A DNA stretch of 11,382 nucleotides from JANPGR01 sp031424015 (lineage in GTDB: Bacteria; Patescibacteriota; Minisyncoccia; Phycocordibacterales; UBA1006), in contig JANPGR010000062.1 in the NCBI GenBank assembly GCA_031424015.1, positions 1-11,382 on the forward strand. The letters run 5' to 3'. Position 1 is the first letter of the stretch. Each line of letters opens with the position of its first letter. Position numbers and translations under genes: made by a program. A model generated the notes under the pieces. It saw only the letters and a program-made list of their open reading frames with translations, had not been told where the DNA came from and did no database searches. Shown piece by piece: positions 1 through 7,930 of this stretch.

Positions 1-1721
1 CCACAGCAGTTGCAGGTGACAATACGGTTACCTTCAATACGTTAACTACAGGGACATACAGTAACTGTACTATTCAGATTACTGATGCTTCTGGAAACAA
101 GAGTACTATCGTACCGGTTACTCCGTTTACGATTAGCTCTACGAATACTGGCGGAGGAACTACTCCGTTCTCAGCTACTCTCAATCAGTCACCTACGCAG
201 ATCGATCCTACGACAAATCCATTGATACTCTTTACTCTCGTATTTAGTAAGGCAATCAGCCAAACTACTCTTACCTCGAGTGATTTCACAGTAACAAATG
301 GAATTGTAGGAACACCTGTCACAGTGGACGGGATTACCTACACTATTCCAGTTACAGCAATCGCACCAGGAGCAGTGACATTGTCGCTAGCAGCGAATAC
401 TGTTCAGGATACACTAGGTAATAACAACCTCACAGCAGCCAGTACTGATAATCAGGTCACATACATAGTCAATACCAGTGCACCAATACTCAAAGAAATA
501 ACTCGAGTTCCAACACCAAGTGAAAACAGGTTGCCTGTATGGACATTTACCACAGACAAGCCTGGAATGATCACCTATGGTGGATCTTGTTCTTCAAGCG
601 TATTGAATGCAGTTGCAGGAAACAACACGATACCATTCAACATACTCGTTGCCGACACTACCTACTCTGATTGTCTTATCACGGTAAAGGATACCAATGG
701 GAATATCAGTGCTCCTCTATCGGTAACTCCGTTTACCATTCTCCCTACGACACCAATGACTCCTGTCACACCGAGTATAGCAATCTCAAACGGAGGGAGT
801 AGTGGTGGGTATTTTCTGAGGACAGCAACTCCAGTATTTACCACTACGACGAAAAAATCCATCGATGTCTTGGAAAAAATGTGCTTTACAGAATACATGA
901 GAGAAGGCGATGATAATTCAAAAGCTCAAGTCACTCTACTCCATAGATTCTTGAACAAACATTATGGAGCAAACATAACTGAAAATTACTTTGGACCACA
1001 AACAACGAAAGCAGTAAAAAAATTCCAAGCTTCTGAACAATCTACTGTTCTCGACAGTTGGAATATAGGACTCGCTCCAACAGGATATTTCTACAAAACA
1101 TCTCGCAGAGCTGCAAATGCTCGAATAGGCTGTAGTGAAAAAGGTGTAAAATTAGAAAACAAAACAGAATCTATTGTGACAATAACAGGACCAGCAGGAA
1201 TAACTTCTGAGCTGTCTCCCACACAAAAGCTCACAGTAACAATACAAGAATCTAAAAATCCAACACGAACTCAAAAATCCATAACGCCACAAAAAAAGGC
1301 AATCAAAACAAACCTAAAAAAATCAACTATAAAAACAACAGCACTTCCACCCCTAGGGAAAGGTAATTTCTCTGACACAGAATCAAACCTGACAAAACTC
1401 GGAGTTGATATGTGCCCTGTATTTAAAAAATACCACACCTATGGAGAAGTAAATGATTCTCGAGACACGACCTTGATCCAAAAATTCTTTAATGCATTCT
1501 ACGGAGAAAATCTCACCGTAAACGGTATCTATAATCTAGAAACCAAGAATGCAGTCCAAAGATTCCAAGAAAAATATGCTGATACCATATTGAAACCTTG
1601 GGGTATCAAATCAAATGGCAGAGTATACAAAACAACCCGAGCAACACTGAACGCGTTGGTTGGATGCCCAGAAGGATCCCTCTATCTCGAAGGGATTGGA
1701 ACTAACGTGACGATTAAATAA
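1..1721 (+). CDS. Secreted multidomain surface protein, Ig-like repeats plus two C-terminal peptidoglycan-binding domains (5' partial)
   Basis: The reading frame is open from base 3 with no start in view, so the window holds the last 572 residues. In fragment numbering: 1-44 is the end of an Ig-like repeat (GNKSTIVPVTPFTI); 58-156 is a Big-type bacterial Ig-like domain (DFTVTNG, TVDGITYTIPV, NTVQDTLGNNN); 157-246 is a second copy of the first repeat type (NAVAGNNTIPFN, GNISAPLSVTPFTI). A Ser/Thr/Gly/Pro linker follows, then a peptidoglycan-binding-like domain at about 292-377, a Lys/Thr-rich linker, and a second such domain at about 470-555 (GIYNLETKNAVQRFQEKYAD, PWGI). Each peptidoglycan-binding domain starts at MC and ends at GC, a possible disulfide pair. 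Inference: an exported, wall-associated protein with an elongated Ig stalk. The in-frame TTG at 222 is inside the Ig region and is not the start. Codons become A-rich from about 840, coinciding with the linker and binding domains. The signal peptide lies outside the window. The specific role is unknown. Confidence 0.88.
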   Translation, partial: TAVAGDNTVTFNTLTTGTYSNCTIQITDASGNKSTIVPVTPFTISSTNTGGGTTPFSATLNQSPTQIDPTTNPLILFTLVFSKAISQTTLTSSDFTVTNGIVGTPVTVDGITYTIPVTAIAPGAVTLSLAANTVQDTLGNNNLTAASTDNQVTYIVNTSAPILKEITRVPTPSENRLPVWTFTTDKPGMITYGGSCSSSVLNAVAGNNTIPFNILVADTTYSDCLITVKDTNGNISAPLSVTPFTILPTTPMTPVTPSIAISNGGSSGGYFLRTATPVFTTTTKKSIDVLEKMCFTEYMREGDDNSKAQVTLLHRFLNKHYGANITENYFGPQTTKAVKKFQASEQSTVLDSWNIGLAPTGYFYKTSRRAANARIGCSEKGVKLENKTESIVTITGPAGITSELSPTQKLTVTIQESKNPTRTQKSITPQKKAIKTNLKKSTIKTTALPPLGKGNFSDTESNLTKLGVDMCPVFKKYHTYGEVNDSRDTTLIQKFFNAFYGENLTVNGIYNLETKNAVQRFQEKYADTILKPWGIKSNGRVYKTTRATLNALVGCPEGSLYLEGIGTNVTIK

Positions 1722-1785
1722 CTATAGTCAATTATATTCCAACGCAAAACAAAGTGAGGAATACATCTAAAAAATAAATCAAAAT

Positions 1786-1812
1786 ATGGCCGGCCCCTAC
1801 GGGGCCGGCCAT
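1786..1812. terminator. Bidirectional intrinsic terminator between convergent genes
   Basis: A 12-bp perfect, very GC-rich stem (1786-1797 with 1801-1812, core GGCCGGCCCC/GGGGCCGGCC) closes a 3-base loop TAC. An A-run precedes it and a T-run follows, so it can stop transcription on both strands. It lies between the end of the surface-protein gene (+) and the end of mltG (-), where a shared terminator is expected. Confidence 0.9.
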
Positions 1813-1850
1813 TTTCATTCACACTATTTCCAAATGCAATACTCACCCAA

Positions 1851-2834
1851 CTATTTTAAATATTTATTTTTGTTTTGAATGTGCCCTTGAAAATCAGTTG
1901 CATAATGTACCCTACCCAGAGCATCGTGCAGATAGTACAGATAGGGACTTGACTGTGGTGACATTGCGGCATCATACATCAGTATTCCCGGGTTATTAAT
2001 TGGGTGTGGGGGTAACCCCATAACCCTATAAGTATTAAACTCTGATTTCGAAGCCAAATCCTTTAAGGTTAGTTCACTACTCCCCTTTCCTGTTATGTAT
2101 TTTAGTGTTGCGTCTATTTGTAATCTCATTCCAATTCTTAATCTTTTGTAAATAATCCCAGCGATAACAGGAGCATCATGCGCTCCTGTCGCCTCTCGCT
2201 CGAGGAGGGATGCAACTATTCTGATTTGTTTAAATTCTTCGTCTGTCATACCCCTGCGGAGTAATTCTGTTTTTTTCTGATAAGTTTCTCTCATTTTTGT
2301 GATAATATCTAATTCTATAGCACTCTTTGCAAAGAGGTAGGTATCCGGGAATAATTCTCCTTCATAGTCCTTTGCAAGAGTAATAAAGATATCTCGTGAT
2401 AATTTAGGAAACTTACGGGAAATAATATCGGCTATCTCACGATTAGTCATACCTTCTGGTATAGTAACCCTCGTATATACATCTCCATAATTCCCCTCTG
2501 CAAAGACTTTTACTAAATCAATAACAGATAATTTCTTTTCGAACATATAGTCTCCTGATTTTATACTACTCGTAGTACCTGTTACAGAAGCATAGAAAAT
2601 AAAAATTCGTGCGGATTTTATAATTTTTTTATCCTGCAATGATTGAGCAATAGCACGCACGGAAAAACCAGAGTTAATATGGACAACCCTATCGGTTGGA
2701 AACTCTTTAGGAGGTTGCAGGGCTATATAAAAGGTAACAAGAGAGATCGAAAAAATGAAAAAGAGTAACACACTTATAAAAATACGTTCTTTGTAAATCT
2801 TTTTGTACCCTTGGAATGAAGTAACTAATTGCAT
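1851..2834 (-). CDS. mltG: MltG (YceG-like) endolytic murein transglycosylase
   Basis: A 327-residue inner-membrane lytic transglycosylase. The family cleaves nascent glycan strands and so sets their length. A short cytoplasmic N-terminus precedes one membrane helix at about 19-40 (FISVLLFFIFSISLVTFYIAL). A LysM-like region follows (VHINSGFSVRAIAQSLQDKK, about 51-70). Family signatures are EGELFPDTYLF (158-168), the catalytic block ASLLEREAT with the likely catalytic Glu212, KRLRIGMRLQIDAT (230-243), and FNTYRVMGLPPHPINNPG (266-283). Length matches the family (E. coli about 340). I chose the ATG at 2834, ten bases after the upstream stop. A GTG at 2894 would add 20 polar residues and overlap the preceding gene by 50 bp. 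No Shine-Dalgarno is visible before 2834, so translation is probably coupled to the upstream gene. It is the last gene of the minus-strand run, with the terminator at 1786-1812 downstream. Confidence 0.93.
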   Translation of the reverse strand: MQLVTSFQGYKKIYKERIFISVLLFFIFSISLVTFYIALQPPKEFPTDRVVHINSGFSVRAIAQSLQDKKIIKSARIFIFYASVTGTTSSIKSGDYMFEKKLSVIDLVKVFAEGNYGDVYTRVTIPEGMTNREIADIISRKFPKLSRDIFITLAKDYEGELFPDTYLFAKSAIELDIITKMRETYQKKTELLRRGMTDEEFKQIRIVASLLEREATGAHDAPVIAGIIYKRLRIGMRLQIDATLKYITGKGSSELTLKDLASKSEFNTYRVMGLPPHPINNPGILMYDAAMSPQSSPYLYYLHDALGRVHYATDFQGHIQNKNKYLK

Positions 2835-2844
2835 ATTTATATAA

Positions 2845-4161
2845 TTAGAATGTTGGTAAATTTGCTGGTGGTTCTGCCTTTCGTGCTTCAACACGCGACA
2901 GTGACCCTGCAGTGACTTCTGCTCCAGGAAAATGGAATATTGTTGCCAGCTCCTCTGCTGTCATAAGCATTATTGTTCTCGGTTTGTTGTTAGGTTTTTT
3001 GTCTGGCCATTCGTCATATGGACCATAAAAATAAGACCGAGCGATATATGCATTATAAATATTATCCCGACGAGCGTTACTAGATTCACCAAAGACGTCC
3101 TCCCAAGGATGATCAAAAGCAGGTGTATTAGTTACTACATTTGTCCCAAAACCATTCATACCAGGAGCGTTAAACACACGCCATACCTGCACCATAGAAT
3201 TATGCACAGAACCACGAAATACGTCTTTTTTTGCGATATATATACATCTAACTCCAACATCAAACGAAGGTTTCATCAGATTTCTATCGAGTGCATCATA
3301 GATATCTTTTTGTTGCTTTGTCATATATTCATACGGCAATTTTTTTGCAGCTTCAGGATATAATTCTTCGAATTTTTTACCTCCATTACGTTTTTCAATA
3401 TCTTCTTTTACTAATTTTTCAAAATTTGCTAGAGCAGAACGATTGGCGTCTTCCCATTTTTGGGTTTTAAAAGGCTCATCTTTTATCGCGCGGTTTGCAG
3501 CCGCAGCGCGCACGTGGAACTGCACCCAATACTGTTCTCCAGGACCGAGAGAAGATAATACCTCTACAACATTACCCAGAGGGTCAATACGCTCTTCTGC
3601 CTTTCCAGCCTTGTCCAAGCCATAATCTACATAGGTTTTTATCGGCATGAGTGCGTCATCTTTTTCAAATTTTAATTCAAATCCTTGGAGATTCCAATCC
3701 CCTTGCCCTGCTTTGAACTTTGGGACATAGGTTGTGTAGTCTTCTACTTTATAGATTTCAGCTTCGGGGTATTGTGCGTAAATTTGCGATTTTAAAAAAT
3801 CTACCCATTCATCGTAAATGCGGAAAAAGAAATACACCCTTCCTTCGATAGAAACCATTTCGAGAGTGTGATACGGTCTGATTTGTCCAGCCCAAAACAA
3901 ATCTCTCCATGTTCCTGTTTTCCCTGTTTGCCACAATACATTCAAAATCATTTCCATAGCGAGCGGGGATCTACGCGTATCTCGAGGAAGTTTTATATAC
4001 AAGAGTGACCATTTTAAATTATTTACATAACTCATTTGTACATATCCTATCCATTTTTTACGAGTTTCGATAATAAGCCACACAAGCACACTCAACAAAA
4101 CAAACCTCCACAACCAGAGGCCCACAGGAACATCGAAAAGCAAGAAAGGAGAACCAATCAT
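2845..4161 (-). CDS. Membrane-anchored CPR conserved protein (DUF8128-like; N-terminal region of VirD4/HerA-type ATPases)
   Basis: 438 residues with one N-terminal membrane helix at about 12-33 (VGLWLWRFVLLSVLVWLIIE) and then a large soluble part. I recognise the family pattern from CPR genomes: a Tyr-rich stretch into IKLPRDTRRSPLAMEMILNV (about 56-75), SIEGRVYFFFRI, the block QIYAQYPEAEIYKVEDYT (about 126-143), ERIDPLGNVVEVLSSLGPGE, and a C-terminal FHFPGAEV...SR.EARKAEPPANLP. In relatives this region accompanies, or lies upstream of, VirD4/HerA-like DNA-translocating ATPases, but no Walker A ATPase is encoded here. The DUF8128 label is from memory. Function unknown; a part in a membrane translocation complex is inference. 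The ATG at 4161 is preceded by an extended -10 box 12 bases upstream and no Shine-Dalgarno. The stop is 10 bases from the mltG start, suggesting co-transcription. Confidence 0.78.
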   Translation of the reverse strand: MIGSPFLLFDVPVGLWLWRFVLLSVLVWLIIETRKKWIGYVQMSYVNNLKWSLLYIKLPRDTRRSPLAMEMILNVLWQTGKTGTWRDLFWAGQIRPYHTLEMVSIEGRVYFFFRIYDEWVDFLKSQIYAQYPEAEIYKVEDYTTYVPKFKAGQGDWNLQGFELKFEKDDALMPIKTYVDYGLDKAGKAEERIDPLGNVVEVLSSLGPGEQYWVQFHVRAAAANRAIKDEPFKTQKWEDANRSALANFEKLVKEDIEKRNGGKKFEELYPEAAKKLPYEYMTKQQKDIYDALDRNLMKPSFDVGVRCIYIAKKDVFRGSVHNSMVQVWRVFNAPGMNGFGTNVVTNTPAFDHPWEDVFGESSNARRDNIYNAYIARSYFYGPYDEWPDKKPNNKPRTIMLMTAEELATIFHFPGAEVTAGSLSRVEARKAEPPANLPTF

Positions 4162-4173
4162 AAAAGCTATTTT

Positions 4174-4182
4174 ATTATAGCA
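4174..4182 (-). promoter_or_regulatory. Extended -10 promoter for the DUF8128-like gene
   Basis: On the minus strand this reads TGCTATAAT, a perfect TGnTATAAT extended -10. The ATG at 4161 comes 12 bases after the hexamer, so an mRNA starting at the usual distance would have a leader of only about 6 bases. No good -35 hexamer stands at 16-18 bases, which is tolerable for an extended -10. It lies in the 84-bp gap after hisS and probably gives the last two genes their own promoter. Confidence 0.65.
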
Positions 4183-4245
4183 TAATCACATACATACGTG
4201 ATGTGTATATGTATAACAACAGAAAAAGACAAAAAATACTATACA

Positions 4246-5547
4246 TTAGGTGCTTAGAGATCTTTTTTCAAAAAAATCGCCGAGCAAATCTGTCGATATT
4301 TCTGTTTCTGTTCTCATAGAGAGATGTTTTACTGTTACCATACCGCTCGCAACCTCGTTGGATCCAATACAGATGAGGTAACGTGCACCATTGTCATTAG
4401 CCGAACCAATCTTTGCGCCTAATTTTTTCTCAGAAAAATCAACCAGAGTAGTTATTCCGTTGTTTCTCAGGTTTTGTGCCATATTCATAGCAAAATCAAT
4501 AGAATCAACATCAAGAGTACAAATAACGAGATCGAGAGAAGATTGTATATCAGGAACCAGGTCGTATGTCTCGAGGAATTTCTGTACAACGATATCCGAC
4601 ATACCGAATCCTGTAGCTGTTACTGACTCACAGCCGAACATATCGACGAGATAATCATATCTACCTCCACCGAACAGTGACCGGTTATTCTCGTTACCCG
4701 AATCGAACACCTCGAACACTACCCCTGTGTAATAGTCGAGCCCTCGCATCAGTGTTGGATCAAAAATATAGTTGGTAATACCTATTGAATCCAATGTTTT
4801 AAAGACTTGGATCAATTCATCTACTCCTAGCGCACCTCTCAAATTTTCATTCAATTCGTCAATTTTTTGTACTTTCAAAAAATTCTGAATTTGTTCTACA
4901 GCAAAATCATTACACAGAGATTTTAATTGATTGTTGAATTCTTGTTCAGAGATTTTGTGTTTTCTGTCTATGAGTTTTGACACTCCATATTCTGCATCAA
5001 CATCCAAATTGCAGATATTCTGCAACAATTCCCTCATTATTTTTCTATTATTAATTTTTATCAAAAACATTTCTGGCTTTGCTCCATATTCGATCAATAA
5101 ACTATATGCAATAGTAATAGTTTCAGCATCAGCATACAATGATTCACTCCCAAACATATCAACATTGAGCTGCCAAAACTCACGCAATCTACCACGTTGC
5201 GGTTTTTCATAACGAAAACAATTCGGAATACTATACCAGCGAGCAGGCATTGACAATGTCTTTCTCTGCCCTGCTATCATACGAGCCAATGTTGGTGTCA
5301 TTTCTGGACGGAGAGTTACCTCTCTGCCACCTCGATCGGTAAAGGTGTATGTTTGCTCATTGACGAGCTCGCTCCCAGATTTTGCACGATACAAATCTGC
5401 GTCTTCTAAGAGAGATGCATCATACTGCATATATCCAAACCTCCGTACGACACGATGCATTGTATCGAGCAAGTAATTCTGAATACGCATCTGGTCTGGG
5501 TAAAAGTCTCGTACTCCTTTATAGGATTCTGTCGATAATGCCTGCAT
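4246..5547 (-). CDS. hisS: Histidine-tRNA ligase (HisRS)
   Basis: Class II synthetase of 433 residues that charges tRNA-His with histidine using ATP in the cytoplasm. Visible landmarks: KGVRDFYPDQM at the N-terminus (10-20), TLRPEMTPTLARM (78-90), motif 2 FRYEKPQRGRLREFWQLNVD (111-130), the histidine-binding RGLDYYTG (268-275), FGGGRYDYL (292-300), and a C-terminal anticodon-binding domain from about 335 (KKLGAKIGSANDNGARYLI). Motif 3 is unusual: GFGMSDIVVQKF has no arginine where most HisRS have GLER or a later MR. The histidine-binding motif and motif 2 arginine argue for a true HisRS rather than the HisZ regulator. The gene follows tatD by 30 bp. The ATG at 5547 has AGAAG three bases upstream, a weak Shine-Dalgarno, and a TGGTATACT box just above that. 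Confidence 0.96.
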   Translation of the reverse strand: MQALSTESYKGVRDFYPDQMRIQNYLLDTMHRVVRRFGYMQYDASLLEDADLYRAKSGSELVNEQTYTFTDRGGREVTLRPEMTPTLARMIAGQRKTLSMPARWYSIPNCFRYEKPQRGRLREFWQLNVDMFGSESLYADAETITIAYSLLIEYGAKPEMFLIKINNRKIMRELLQNICNLDVDAEYGVSKLIDRKHKISEQEFNNQLKSLCNDFAVEQIQNFLKVQKIDELNENLRGALGVDELIQVFKTLDSIGITNYIFDPTLMRGLDYYTGVVFEVFDSGNENNRSLFGGGRYDYLVDMFGCESVTATGFGMSDIVVQKFLETYDLVPDIQSSLDLVICTLDVDSIDFAMNMAQNLRNNGITTLVDFSEKKLGAKIGSANDNGARYLICIGSNEVASGMVTVKHLSMRTETEISTDLLGDFFEKRSLST

Positions 5548-5555
5548 ATACTTCT

Positions 5556-5564
5556 AGTATACCA
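5556..5564 (-). promoter_or_regulatory. Putative extended -10 promoter in front of hisS
   Basis: The minus strand reads TGGTATACT in the 30-bp tatD-hisS gap, with 8 bases between the hexamer and the hisS ATG. A transcript from here would start at or just before the ATG. No convincing -35 is seen. It may supplement read-through from metG-tatD. Confidence 0.45.
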
Positions 5565-5577
5565 GAAATGACAATTC

Positions 5578-6375
5578 CTACCAGCCCCACAGGCTTTGTA
5601 CATTTCCCTCCATTTGAGATTGGAAACCAGCGACATCTGACTCTTTTATTTCAGCGATTTTAGTGTACACATACTGAACATATCCTGGCTCACACCTAGC
5701 ACCCCTGTACGGAACAGGTGCTACATACGGACTATCAGTCTCGCACAATATCCTCTCTACTGGTACATATCGAATAATTTCATCATAGTCTCGCGAGAAT
5801 GTCACCACCCCTGTAAAAGAAATATAACAACCTAACTCCAAAAGTTTCTTTGCCTGGTCAATCGTCCCCGCATAGAAATGCGCCTGGCAAATTGGTCTAG
5901 TGTCTCCATACCCAGTCAGCACATCAATTGCTCTGTCGTATGCTTCATAACTACCTTTTTTACTCCGCAAATGCAACATCATAGACTTGTTCACACGGCT
6001 TGCGATGTCTATCTGCCTTTGGAATATTTCGTCTTGCATTCGTAACAGCTCACCGCTCACCTCCTCACGGAAAAAGTCATATCCACATTCACCGATTCCA
6101 ACACACATGGGCTCGCTCGCTATATGTTCAATATTGGTCAGAGAATTCTGCAGGGTTTGAAAATTCTCAACTGTTATATATGCAGGATGTATACCAACAA
6201 TAGCACGAGAGGTCTCTGGATATTTTTTCGAAATTTCAATAGCTAGTTGTGAAGTCTCTAAATCTACCCCAACAGTATTCGTACGAATCCCAGATTCGCG
6301 CATACGAAAAATAACCTCATCTCGGTCACCATCAAACTGCGTCAAATTGAGATGAGAATGAGTGTCGATATACAT
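5578..6375 (-). CDS. tatD: TatD-family metal-dependent deoxyribonuclease
   Basis: 265 residues, the normal length for this TIM-barrel amidohydrolase-fold family of metal-dependent nucleases (DNA 3'-5' exonuclease and AP-site activities in studied members). The metal ligands are all visible: His6 and His8 in IDTHSHL, Glu96 in GIGECGYD, His135 in MLHLRS, His166 in QAHFYAG and Asp214 in CETDSPYVAP. The HCFSG motif common in the family appears here as AHFYAG, which keeps the ligand His. The ATG at 6375 lies only 4 bases after the metG stop and has no Shine-Dalgarno, so translational coupling to metG is likely. metG-tatD adjacency is widespread (for example Bacillus metS-yabD), which supports the assignment. 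The exact in vivo substrate is not shown by the sequence. Confidence 0.94.
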   Translation of the reverse strand: MYIDTHSHLNLTQFDGDRDEVIFRMRESGIRTNTVGVDLETSQLAIEISKKYPETSRAIVGIHPAYITVENFQTLQNSLTNIEHIASEPMCVGIGECGYDFFREEVSGELLRMQDEIFQRQIDIASRVNKSMMLHLRSKKGSYEAYDRAIDVLTGYGDTRPICQAHFYAGTIDQAKKLLELGCYISFTGVVTFSRDYDEIIRYVPVERILCETDSPYVAPVPYRGARCEPGYVQYVYTKIAEIKESDVAGFQSQMEGNVQSLWGW

Positions 6376-6379
6376 AGTA

Positions 6380-7855
6380 TTATTTTGTTTCTGGACTAAA
6401 CATTTCTAGTCTCGGGAATAGTGGTTCTGTTGGCTTTTTATTTTCCTGTATACATTTCTGTATTTTTTCACCCATTTCAGGCATAATTGGTTTCAACATG
6501 GTTGCTATTATAGAGAGCTTTTCTACATACTCTACTAGTAAAGCTTTTGCTTTTTCTGGATCTGTTTTTACAAGTTTAAATGGTTCAGTCAAGGTAATCG
6601 CCTGATCAAGCTCAGAAACACTTTGCATAACAACATCACAAGCTAAATCTGGTCTAAAATTTTCAAAGTGTATTAGCCAGTGTTGTGGCAAGTCCTTTTC
6701 CAACGGTGCTGGATAACCCTCTAAATGCTTTTCTGCCAAATTCATCAAACGCGATGTCAGATTACCAATACCGTTCACGAGATCAGCGTTATAGCGTTGA
6801 TAGATTGATTCATAGCTCACAGGAGATCCATCATAAGGATTTACATAGTGAAGTAAATAATACCGCACAGCATCGCATCCATAATAATTCAACAACTGGA
6901 TTGGATTCACGCCATTACCTAGAGATTTTGACATTTTACGACCATCACTACCCAAAATAAATCCATTGATATGAATTTGATAGGAATTTGGTAGTCTTGC
7001 AGCCATAAGCATTGCCTGCCACATCGCTGACTGTTGACGCAAGTTGTCTTGTCCTGCATATTGTATCGGTGTACCATTACACCAGTACTTTTCAAATTGT
7101 TCAGTATCTTCTGGCCAACCCAGTGTCGTGATATAATTTGCAAGCGCGTCAAACCATACATACATTACATGCTCATCATCATCAGGAACAGGTACACCCC
7201 ATGACATTTTGGATCGCAATCGAGAAACGGAAAAATCTTGTAATCCAGATCGCACAAAAGAAACAATTTCATTCATTCGAAAATCAGGAATAACAAAATC
7301 AGGACGATTTTTGTAGAGTTCAAGTAGGCTTTCTTGGAAGGCAGAAAATTTGAAAAAATAATTTTCTTCGTCTATTAATTGTATTTCTGCATTTGGATGC
7401 CATTCACATCTGCCACCTATGAGCTCTGAATCTGTTTTTTCTAATTCACAACCTACACAATATTTTGTTTGATATGCTTTTTTGTAGATAAATCCATTAT
7501 CGCGAACTCGTCTCCACAACTCCTGTGCTCCTGATATGTGGTGAGTGTCTGTAGTGCGAATGAAATGGATATTCTGAGAAATCCCGAGTGCCGGCAATAA
7601 TTCTTTGAATTTTACTGCATATCCATCTACATACTCTTCGGTACTTTTCCCTTCCTTTACCGCACCGTCATAGAGTTTTTGACCGTGTTCGTCTGTACCA
7701 GTATTAAAAAATACATCATATCCTAACAGTGTTTTATAACGCACAATCGCGTCTGCACGAACAATCTCCATAGCAAAACCAATATGTGGTTCAGAATTCA
7801 CATACGGCAAAGTAGTAGTCAAATAAAACGGTATTCCTGTAGAGTTAGTATTCAT
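6380..7855 (-). CDS. metG: Methionine-tRNA ligase (MetRS)
   Basis: Class I synthetase of 491 residues that charges initiator and elongator tRNA-Met. The ATP-site motif is PHIGFA (23-28), so the last His of HIGH is Phe. NTGTDEHGQK (51-60) follows. A single zinc knuckle in the connective peptide has Cys133, Cys136, Cys150 and His153 (CVGC...GRCEWHPN). Further on are MYVWFDALANYIT (231-243) and the KMSKS loop at 307-311 (DGRKMSKSLGNGVNP). The rest is the helical anticodon-binding domain; there is no Arc1p-like C-terminal tRNA-binding domain, so this is the short form. In GQDNLRQQSAMW the usual His of the family's GKD..RFH..YW segment is replaced. The ATG at 7855 has no Shine-Dalgarno; a TGATAGAAT box lies about 55 bases upstream. 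tatD follows after 4 bases. Confidence 0.96.
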   Translation of the reverse strand: MNTNSTGIPFYLTTTLPYVNSEPHIGFAMEIVRADAIVRYKTLLGYDVFFNTGTDEHGQKLYDGAVKEGKSTEEYVDGYAVKFKELLPALGISQNIHFIRTTDTHHISGAQELWRRVRDNGFIYKKAYQTKYCVGCELEKTDSELIGGRCEWHPNAEIQLIDEENYFFKFSAFQESLLELYKNRPDFVIPDFRMNEIVSFVRSGLQDFSVSRLRSKMSWGVPVPDDDEHVMYVWFDALANYITTLGWPEDTEQFEKYWCNGTPIQYAGQDNLRQQSAMWQAMLMAARLPNSYQIHINGFILGSDGRKMSKSLGNGVNPIQLLNYYGCDAVRYYLLHYVNPYDGSPVSYESIYQRYNADLVNGIGNLTSRLMNLAEKHLEGYPAPLEKDLPQHWLIHFENFRPDLACDVVMQSVSELDQAITLTEPFKLVKTDPEKAKALLVEYVEKLSIIATMLKPIMPEMGEKIQKCIQENKKPTEPLFPRLEMFSPETK

Positions 7856-7910
7856 AATAAGGTGAAATAAAAACAGAGCTTTTTAATGTATTTCGGCTAT
7901 GTCTGAATCT

Positions 7911-7919
7911 ATTCTATCA
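7911..7919 (-). promoter_or_regulatory. Putative extended -10 promoter for metG-tatD
   Basis: The minus strand reads TGATAGAAT (TGnTAnnnT form) in the 75-bp gap between the AI-2E-family gene and metG. It would give a leader of roughly 50 bases, AT-rich and without a Shine-Dalgarno. No clear -35 is present. Treat as tentative. Confidence 0.35.
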
Positions 7920-7930
7920 GAATTTTCTTG

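Noticed and set aside
2835..2894. A GTG start for mltG giving 20 more residues
   Set aside because: It would overlap the upstream coding region by 50 bp and adds no conserved sequence; the ATG at 2834 places the membrane helix normally.
2932..3363. A 143-codon plus-strand open frame inside the DUF8128-like gene
   Set aside because: It is antisense to a well-supported gene, rich in Cys/His/Ile, with no family features.
4185..4207. Palindrome-like ATCACAT...ATGTGTAT upstream of the DUF8128-like gene as an operator
   Set aside because: Pairing is only about 5 bp with several alternative registers in low-complexity sequence, so it is not distinguishable from chance.
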